A DNA stretch of 64,000 nucleotides from Pseudoneobacillus rhizosphaerae (GTDB lineage Bacteria > Bacillota > Bacilli > Bacillales > Cytobacillaceae), in assembly GCF_917563885.1 (NCBI RefSeq), contig NZ_CAKJTG010000011.1:1-64000 (forward strand), in the 5' to 3' direction. Position numbers and translations under genes: made by a program. This document shows, in pieces, positions 59,069 to 64,000 of this stretch. Under the pieces are notes generated by a model. The model was not told the DNA's origin. It worked only from the letters and a program-made list of their open reading frames with translations, and searched no databases. Each line of letters starts with the position of its first letter. Positions within the stretch are counted from its first letter, which is position 1.

Positions 59069-59147
59069 AAATACATGAATAATGGAAAATGTGGAAAAAA
59101 TAAAAACGTTAATAAAAATGCTTTTTCATAAAGGAGTTTTGTATACC

Positions 59148-59414
59148 ATGGTAGAAAAACAATTTAAAGTGACAGCTGAAACAGGAATCCATGCTAGACC
59201 AGCAACATTGATAGTTCAAACAGCTAGTAGATTTGACTCTGAAATCCATTTAGAGTTTAAAGATAAAAAAGTTAATCTTAAATCCATTATGGGTGTTATG
59301 TCTCTTGGGGTTGGCCAAGGGGCAGATATTAAGATTTCTGCTGAAGGCTCTGATGAATCGGATGCCTTAAAAAGTCTTGAAGAAACATTGAAAAAAGAAG
59401 GACTGGCTGAATAA
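59148..59414 (+). CDS. ptsH: Phosphocarrier protein HPr
   Basis: An 88-residue HPr. His15 in [10 protein letters not shown] is the enzyme I phosphorylation site and Ser46 in [12 protein letters not shown] the HPr kinase site used for CcpA-dependent catabolite repression. The His distinguishes it from Crh, which has Gln15. ATG 59148 follows AAAGGAG; the frame is open 66 bases upstream without support. In B. subtilis the gene lies in ptsGHI at this chromosomal position (recalled); here neither ptsG nor ptsI is adjacent. The next gene is ykwC, behind a terminator. Confidence 0.93.
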   Translation: MVEKQFKVTAETGIHARPATLIVQTASRFDSEIHLEFKDKKVNLKSIMGVMSLGVGQGADIKISAEGSDESDALKSLEETLKKEGLAE

Positions 59415-59495
59415 TGGCGTTTTTTTATTAAGTAGGTTTAATTGAAAATCGATTAGGGTAATCTATACATACGCGTAAAATTGTGGGATGGAAAA

Positions 59496-59529
59496 GGGAT
59501 TAGGTATAAAACCTAGTCTCTTTTTTTTT
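59496..59529 (+). terminator. Terminator after ptsH
   Basis: GGGATTAGGT pairs with ACCTAGTCTC (G-U pairs included) around ATAAA, followed by nine T. Confidence 0.85.
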
Positions 59530-59579
59530 GTTTAGTGATAAAATAGGAGGGGAACTAGAAAAATATTGAGGTGAATAAA

Positions 59580-60452
59580 ATGCAATCAAATAATGAAAAA
59601 GTGATTGGTTTCATCGGTTTAGGTGTAATGGGAAAAAGTATGGCGAGAAATCTTATTAATGAAGGTTTTAACTTAGTAATTTATACGAGAACGAAAGAAA
59701 AAGCTGCTGATTTAGTTGAAATGGGAGCGAAGTGGGTTGATTCACCTAGATATGTAGCACAAAAAGCCAATACCGTAATAACAATGGTAGGTTACCCTTC
59801 GGATGTGGAGGAAATTTATTTAGGTGAGGAAGGTTTAATTAATCATTGTAATAAAAATACATACTTAATCGATATGACAACCTCTACGCCAACGTTGGCG
59901 AAAAGAATTTTTGAAGTAGCAAATGAAAAGGGCTTACATGCATTGGATGCACCAGTTTCAGGTGGTGATATTGGGGCAAGGGAAGGCAAGCTAGCTATAA
60001 TGGTTGGAGGTAACCCTCAAGCATTTGAAGCGTGTTCACCCGTTTTTGAGGCACTAGGTAAGAATATTGTCTATCAAGGAGAGGCAGGGTCAGGACAGCA
60101 TACTAAAATGTGTAATCAAATTGCGATTGCTTCCAATATGGTTGGCATTTGTGAAGCTATTGTCTATGCAGAAAAGGCAGGTTTAAACCCTGAAACCGTC
60201 TTGCAATCTATTTCGACTGGTGCGGCTGGTAGTTGGTCATTATCTAATTTAGCACCGAGGATTCTTAAAGGTGATTTTGCGCCTGGCTTTTATATCAAGC
60301 ATTTTATTAAGGATATGAAAATCGCACTTGAAGAAGCGGAAAACTTAGGGATCGAGGTTCCAGGATTATTCCTTGCTAAAAAGATGTATGAAAAGCTAGC
60401 TGAAAATGGTGAAGAAAATAGCGGAACACAAGCATTATATAAATATTGGTAA
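59580..60452 (+). CDS. ykwC: NAD(P)-dependent beta-hydroxyacid dehydrogenase YkwC
   Basis: A 290-residue enzyme of the 3-hydroxyisobutyrate dehydrogenase family. GFIGLGVMGKSMARNL is the dinucleotide-binding start, DAPVSGGDIGAREGKLAIMVGG the substrate motif, GSGQHTKMCNQIA contains the catalytic Lys, and KDMKIALEEAENLGIEVP completes the signature. The substrate (hydroxyisobutyrate, tartronate semialdehyde or other) is not fixed by sequence. ATG 59580 after GAGGTGA. Synteny with B. subtilis ykwC-patA-ykyB (recalled). Confidence 0.9.
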   Translation: MQSNNEKVIGFIGLGVMGKSMARNLINEGFNLVIYTRTKEKAADLVEMGAKWVDSPRYVAQKANTVITMVGYPSDVEEIYLGEEGLINHCNKNTYLIDMTTSTPTLAKRIFEVANEKGLHALDAPVSGGDIGAREGKLAIMVGGNPQAFEACSPVFEALGKNIVYQGEAGSGQHTKMCNQIAIASNMVGICEAIVYAEKAGLNPETVLQSISTGAAGSWSLSNLAPRILKGDFAPGFYIKHFIKDMKIALEEAENLGIEVPGLFLAKKMYEKLAENGEENSGTQALYKYW

Positions 60453-60548
60453 ATAGTCATATTCTCACCATTTATGTAAAGTTTGTTCTAGCATATATAG
60501 TCGCCAATCTTTTCATAATAAGTTTGTAATGAAAAGGAGGGTAATACA

Positions 60549-60725
60549 TTGGCAAAGAAAACAAAAAAACATGGGGCAGATCAAAAGAATAAACAAGGAT
60601 TCGACTCTGCCGTTTTAAACGAAGAATTCGCGCATGAATTTGGCAGTGCTGCTACAAATAAAATAAAAAAGGATAAGGCTAAAAAAGAAAAAGCTTCAAA
60701 AAATAATGGTGAATTTAAAGGCTAG
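60549..60725 (+). CDS. SASP-like small protein with GPR-type motif (58 aa)
   Basis: TTG start preceded by AAAAGGAGGGTAATACA. The product (MAKKTKKHGADQKNKQGFDS...) is Lys-rich at both ends, with LNEEFAHEFGSAATNK in the middle. The NEEFAHEFG element again resembles the SASP site cleaved by GPR and the motifs of the two small genes at 26689 and 26851. Probably a minor spore protein, by motif and composition only. Own terminator. Confidence 0.7.
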   Translation: MAKKTKKHGADQKNKQGFDSAVLNEEFAHEFGSAATNKIKKDKAKKEKASKNNGEFKG

Positions 60726-60738
60726 ATTATATGGATAA

Positions 60739-60769
60739 AAAAATGCCCTTACTCAAAAGGGCATTTTTT
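60739..60769 (+). terminator. Bidirectional terminator
   Basis: AATGCCCTT (60742-60750) pairs with AAGGGCATT (60757-60765) with A and T runs outside, between convergent genes. Confidence 0.93.
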
Positions 60770-60771
60770 CT

Positions 60772-61923
60772 TTATAAGTTTATGTAAGCCTCTAATCTAT
60801 TTAGCCCTTCTTCTAATGTTTCCATTGAATAAGCATATGACAAACGGAAATAACCTTCCCCATAGGTAGAAAATGCACTTCCAGGTACAACAGCCAATTT
60901 TACTTTTTCAACAAGCTGAAGGCAAAACTCAAATGAGTTCAGTTCTTCGGTTAAAGCTGGTATTTTAACAAAAAAATAAAAGGCTCCATCAGGTTTAACT
61001 ACTTCAAGACCCATCCTTTCTAGACGAGAATAGACAAAATCACGTCTATTTTTATATTCTTGTTTCATCGGGACCGCATCATCTAATCCATTTGTTAGAG
61101 CTTCTAAAGCTGCAGCCTGTGAGATTGTGGTAGCACAAGTGACATTATATTGGTGAACCTTCAAAATGTGCTGAGTTATTTCTTTCGGTGCAAATAACAG
61201 TCCTATTCTCCAACCAGTCATAGAATGTGACTTAGAAAGTCCATTAATAACAATCGTTTGTTCACGGATATTGGATGCAATTGAATAATGTTCCTGCTCA
61301 AAATTCAGCTCACTATATATTTCGTCAGCCATTATGAATATGCTACGTCCTCGAACAAGGTCTGCAATCTCCTCCAATTCTTTTTTTGTAAGGCTTACCC
61401 CAGTCGGATTTGATGGGTACGGTAATACAATACAGCGAGTGTTTTCGGTAATATAAGGTTTTATCACATCAGCTGTAAACCTAAATTGGGTTGGGCGAAT
61501 ATCAACATAAACGGGCTTGGCTCCGCATAGGCGGATAATCGGTTCGTAGCCGGGATAAACGGGGCCAGGGAGAATCACCTCAACATCCTCATTAAGAATG
61601 GTTCGAAAAGTAATATCTATAGCTTCACTAGCGCCTGTTGTCACAATAACCTCAGTTTCAGGATCAAAAGTAACCTGATATTTTTTATTAACAAAATCAG
61701 CAGCTGCACTTCTTAGTTCAATGGTTCCCGCATTATGCGTGTAAGATGTAAAATTTTCATCTATTGCCTTTTTTCCAGCTTCCTTTATATGTAGGGGGGT
61801 AGGAAAATCAGGTTGTCCAATCGTAAGGGAGACCATATTCTCTGTTCCTGCAACAAGGTTGAAAAATTTACGAATGCCTGAAATTTCAATATCTTTTACT
61901 CGCGGATTTATTAAATGTTCCAC
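60772..61923 (-). CDS. patA: Aminotransferase PatA (N-acetyl-LL-diaminopimelate type)
   Basis: A 383-residue class I/II aminotransferase. LTIGQPDFPTPLHIKEA binds substrate, LPYPSNPTGVSLTKKE and MADEIYSELNF bind PLP, and the Schiff-base Lys is in INGLSKSHSMTGWRIG. PatA acts in the acetylated branch of diaminopimelate/lysine synthesis. GTG start behind GGAAGGATG. The order with ykwC and ykyB matches B. subtilis (recalled), although cheV is not found between them here. Confidence 0.9.
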   Translation of the reverse strand: MEHLINPRVKDIEISGIRKFFNLVAGTENMVSLTIGQPDFPTPLHIKEAGKKAIDENFTSYTHNAGTIELRSAAADFVNKKYQVTFDPETEVIVTTGASEAIDITFRTILNEDVEVILPGPVYPGYEPIIRLCGAKPVYVDIRPTQFRFTADVIKPYITENTRCIVLPYPSNPTGVSLTKKELEEIADLVRGRSIFIMADEIYSELNFEQEHYSIASNIREQTIVINGLSKSHSMTGWRIGLLFAPKEITQHILKVHQYNVTCATTISQAAALEALTNGLDDAVPMKQEYKNRRDFVYSRLERMGLEVVKPDGAFYFFVKIPALTEELNSFEFCLQLVEKVKLAVVPGSAFSTYGEGYFRLSYAYSMETLEEGLNRLEAYINL

Positions 61924-62028
61924 TTTATTAACTTCATCCTTCCGAAATATAATATCCCTATTCTAACATGACCAGTAATAAAATTTCATATAATTAACGT
62001 AAAAATGAATTGTTTAGGGGGAGAAAAC

Positions 62029-62562
62029 ATGGAGACAAATGGTGGTCCACATACAACTGAACAAGAGCTAAAATATGCTGGATTTTGGATAAGGTTTGTT
62101 GCCTATGTGTTAGATAGTTTTATCATAGGAATTCCAGCAACATTTCTCATCTTTGTTCTTTTGTTTTATTCGGTAGGCTCCACAATTGGTATGGAAGCAT
62201 TAACTGATCCAGCCTTTTTAGATTCAACCTATGTTGAAGCAGAAATATCTGACCAAGAAGCACTTTCATTCCTAGTGGCATATCTTCTATCAATATTAAT
62301 TAGTTTAATTTTAACGGTCATCTATTTTGCAGGAATGCATGCGTCTAAATGGCAGGCAACCATTGGTAAAAAAGCTCTTGGTCTTATCGTAACTGATTTA
62401 AAGGGGAACAGAATAACTTTTTGGAGAGGGCTAGGTCGTTACCTTGCAATGATTTTCCTTTCATCGATATTTATGATTGGATATATTATTACAGCCATTT
62501 CTGAAAAGAAACAATCTCTACATGATCTTATTGCTGGAACCTATGTTCTCCGGAAGTACTAA
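62029..62562 (+). CDS. RDD-family membrane protein
   Basis: A 177-residue membrane protein. The RDD domain starts YAGFWIRFVAYVLDSFIIGIP (Arg and Asp of the signature) and continues with two further hydrophobic stretches; KWQATIGKKALGLIVTDLKG and SLHDLIAGTYVL are the typical end motifs. About three to four membrane segments. Role unknown; some relatives are ion antiporters. ATG 62029 after AGGGGGAGAAAAC. It may be co-transcribed with the DinB gene 87 bases on. Confidence 0.85.
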   Translation: METNGGPHTTEQELKYAGFWIRFVAYVLDSFIIGIPATFLIFVLLFYSVGSTIGMEALTDPAFLDSTYVEAEISDQEALSFLVAYLLSILISLILTVIYFAGMHASKWQATIGKKALGLIVTDLKGNRITFWRGLGRYLAMIFLSSIFMIGYIITAISEKKQSLHDLIAGTYVLRKY

Positions 62563-62649
62563 CGTAGTTAATTGAAAACAGCATAAAATTAAAAGGGAAA
62601 TGGAGGAATTTGTTGAATATTTATGTAGAAAACTAGGGGGTGAAAAAAT

Positions 62650-63114
62650 TTGAAGAAAGATGAAATAAGAGAACATTATGTTAATTTTCAAGAATGGCTC
62701 TTTTCCCTACATGAATTAGACGATAAAGTTTGGTTTGCACCAATTGCAGAGGGGAAATGGTCGACAGCAGCTATCATATCGCATTTATTGTTTTGGGATA
62801 GATATTCGTTTAATGAACGATTCCCAGCATTCCAACAGGATGCACTTTTAGAGGGATTTCCAGATTTTCAAGAAGTAAATAAGGCTGCAAAAGAATATGC
62901 TCATAGTGGGGTTTCTAAAGAACAATTAATCGCAGAAATTTTGAGGGATAGGGAACAGTACTTTCATATAATTGAAAAGTTAAATGAAAAAGGTTTAGAT
63001 ATTTCCTTTTCAATTGGAACACATCGTTTAACTGTAGTTGAATATTTCAATGACTTTATCGGACATGACCTACATCATCAAAAGCAAATAATGGAAGTAA
63101 TAAAAAAACAATAA
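62650..63114 (+). CDS. DinB-superfamily protein
   Basis: A 154-residue four-helix protein. Candidate metal His residues are in TAAIISHLLFWDRY and FIGHDLHHQKQIMEV, the usual DinB/YfiT three-His arrangement (first helix pair and the C-terminal HxxxH). Members are metal-dependent thiol transferases or unknown enzymes. TTG start after AGGGGGTGAAAAAATT. The stop codon lies in the long hairpin that follows. Confidence 0.83.
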   Translation: MKKDEIREHYVNFQEWLFSLHELDDKVWFAPIAEGKWSTAAIISHLLFWDRYSFNERFPAFQQDALLEGFPDFQEVNKAAKEYAHSGVSKEQLIAEILRDREQYFHIIEKLNEKGLDISFSIGTHRLTVVEYFNDFIGHDLHHQKQIMEVIKKQ

Positions 63115-63160
63115 AGTCAAAAATGACGTGTTTGAAACAAACACGTCATTTTTGACTTTA
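63112..63160 (+). terminator. 23-bp perfect hairpin, bidirectional terminator
   Basis: 63112-63134 and 63138-63160 are perfect 23-bp complements around AAA. The stem holds TAAAGTCAAAAATGACG on the left. It separates the DinB gene (whose TAA opens the stem) from convergent sspH. Confidence 0.85.
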
Positions 63161-63171
63161 CATGAACGATA

Positions 63172-63351
63172 CTATTCCTCTACTAATTCAGCAACCTCGA
63201 CAATTGTTCGTTCTTCTAATGGTCCTCTTAGATGAACCGTTGCAGTTCGTCCATCTTCATTTAGTTGATCAATCCATACTGATGTCCCATTATATTTAAC
63301 CTCGATATCGGCAGTTGAAGATATGATCTGCTTTACACGTCTAATATCCAT
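63172..63351 (-). CDS. sspH: Small acid-soluble spore protein H
   Basis: A 59-residue H-type SASP: MDIRRVKQIISSTADIEVKY, then NGTSVWIDQLNEDGRTATVH and an acidic end. This matches the SspH layout (MNIxRAKxI...V.YNG.P..I) and length. A minor forespore protein, normally transcribed by SigG or SigF. ATG 63351 after GAGGTGATATTC; a GTG three codons earlier overlaps the RBS. Confidence 0.88.
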   Translation of the reverse strand: MDIRRVKQIISSTADIEVKYNGTSVWIDQLNEDGRTATVHLRGPLEERTIVEVAELVEE

Positions 63352-63426
63352 GAATATCACCTCAATTTTAATTTCAATTTTAGTTTGTTATTTCTTTCTC
63401 TTTTTATACTCTTGGATTTGCTTGAA

Positions 63427-63458
63427 CAAAAAAGGCGTACCGGATTGGTACACCTTTT
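63427..63458 (-). terminator. Terminator of ykyB (minus strand)
   Basis: On the minus strand AAAAGGTGTACC pairs with GGTACGCCTTTTT (one G-U) around AATCC, followed by T. Confidence 0.88.
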
Positions 63459-63921
63459 AATAGCTTTCCCCTAGCTTTTTAAAAACGGGTTTAGTGTAAC
63501 TTTTTTGAGCATTAGTTAATGGAGATGTATGCTCTTTTAATCCAGTGTAGGACTGTAACAACAGCTTAGCTTGATTTAAAGAAAGCGTTGCTTTTGGATT
63601 TCGAATTTGATCATCTAACTTTCCTAGGTGAGGAAGTTCAGCGAAATCTGCTTTTGTAGGAGGAATGTGAAAGGTATATTGATCACATGCTACTAATACA
63701 TCTGATCTTTGTTGACTTTTTCCTGGATTTTGAGAAAAATGTAATCCTACTTTTTTTGCTTTTCCCTCAACTAGCATTTTTTTTAATGCTTCATGCTTAA
63801 GTGTATACAGCTGTTTTGGATTTGGAGCAGTTTTGGCATGACGATTTACAGTGAAGATAGCCTGAGCGAGGTTACTTACAGTTGGTTCGATTACTTGAGG
63901 AGCTTTAGTTTTCCTATCCAC
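63457..63921 (-). CDS. ykyB: YkyB family protein
   Basis: A 154-residue soluble protein of the YkyB family, function unknown. VIEPTVSNLAQAIFTVNRHAK, LYTLKHEALKKMLVEGKA, KKVGLHFSQNP, HIPPTKADF and the C-terminal KPVFKKLGESY are near-identical to B. subtilis YkyB (recalled). GTG 63921 lies eight bases after AAAGGAG; an upstream in-frame ATG covers the RBS. The length equals that of the B. subtilis protein. Confidence 0.88.
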   Translation of the reverse strand: MDRKTKAPQVIEPTVSNLAQAIFTVNRHAKTAPNPKQLYTLKHEALKKMLVEGKAKKVGLHFSQNPGKSQQRSDVLVACDQYTFHIPPTKADFAELPHLGKLDDQIRNPKATLSLNQAKLLLQSYTGLKEHTSPLTNAQKSYTKPVFKKLGESY

Positions 63922-64000
63922 AATGGTAACTCCTTTCATATGCAATGGTTATTTAGTTTATCTATCAATTCTATTATATCTTTAATATTGAAAAACCAAA

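Overview
The window reads as chromosome of a spore-forming member of the Bacillaceae. It is AT-rich, ribosome binding sites follow the AGGAGG type, and TTG and GTG starts are common. Spore genes include SspD- and SspH-type SASPs, YjcZ-family peptides and SleB-like hydrolases, and sporulation control is present as an orphan PAS kinase and Spo0E. From 22 kb to the end, gene content follows the Bacillus subtilis stretch sigI-rsgI-sspD-ktrD-kinE-mtn-spo0E-mhqR-ykvI-ykvS-ykvT-ptsH-ykwC-patA-ykyB (recalled synteny, not computed). I saw no rRNA, tRNA, CRISPR array or prophage.

1-22 kb: a broken dihydroorotate-dehydrogenase-like membrane fusion gene at the left edge, then manganese catalase, YeeI, an FNT channel behind a perfect Fnr box, a stand-alone HemY, asparagine synthetase A, two APC permeases, two LysE-family paralogues, RluF, two YjcZ-like micro-proteins, a LysM/SleB-like hydrolase and release factor 3.

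22-36 kb: the sigI-rsgI cell-wall stress pair (RsgI has a very Lys-rich tail encoded by a hexanucleotide repeat), sspD, ktrD, two adjacent small SASP-like genes, a B12-binding radical SAM protein, a 52-bp tandem repeat, a NERD protein, a two-gene ferredoxin-type 2-oxoacid oxidoreductase, a PAS histidine kinase and an ArsR regulator.

36-44 kb: methionine salvage. mtnK and mtnW each lie behind a SAM-I (S-box) riboswitch; mtnU, mtnE, mtnX, mtnB and mtnD are present, but mtnA is not beside mtnK. spo0E follows, with a cluster of Spo0A boxes upstream.

44-52 kb: a complete fixABCX operon (electron-bifurcating flavoprotein complex), where B. subtilis has eag-motBA-clpE. A hemerythrin-like gene follows behind an ideally spaced Fnr promoter. 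A MITE-like element then precedes a drug-resistance-like operon (MFS pump plus APH-fold kinase) that carries a ten-codon leader peptide. mhqR comes next with its own operator.

52-64 kb: oligoendopeptidase, YkvI, a lipoprotein, a CPBP protease, YkvS, YkvT, a small oxidase-subunit-I-like protein, an orphan ptsH (no ptsG or ptsI beside it), YkwC, a third SASP-like peptide, PatA, RDD and DinB proteins, SspH and YkyB.

The most interesting signals are: low-potential electron metabolism (2-oxoacid:ferredoxin oxidoreductase plus FixABCX) in a Bacillus-type genome; the leader peptide in front of the MFS/APH operon; three small proteins sharing a GPR-protease-like motif; orphan ptsH; and a dispersed family of GGGACAGTCCC palindromes.
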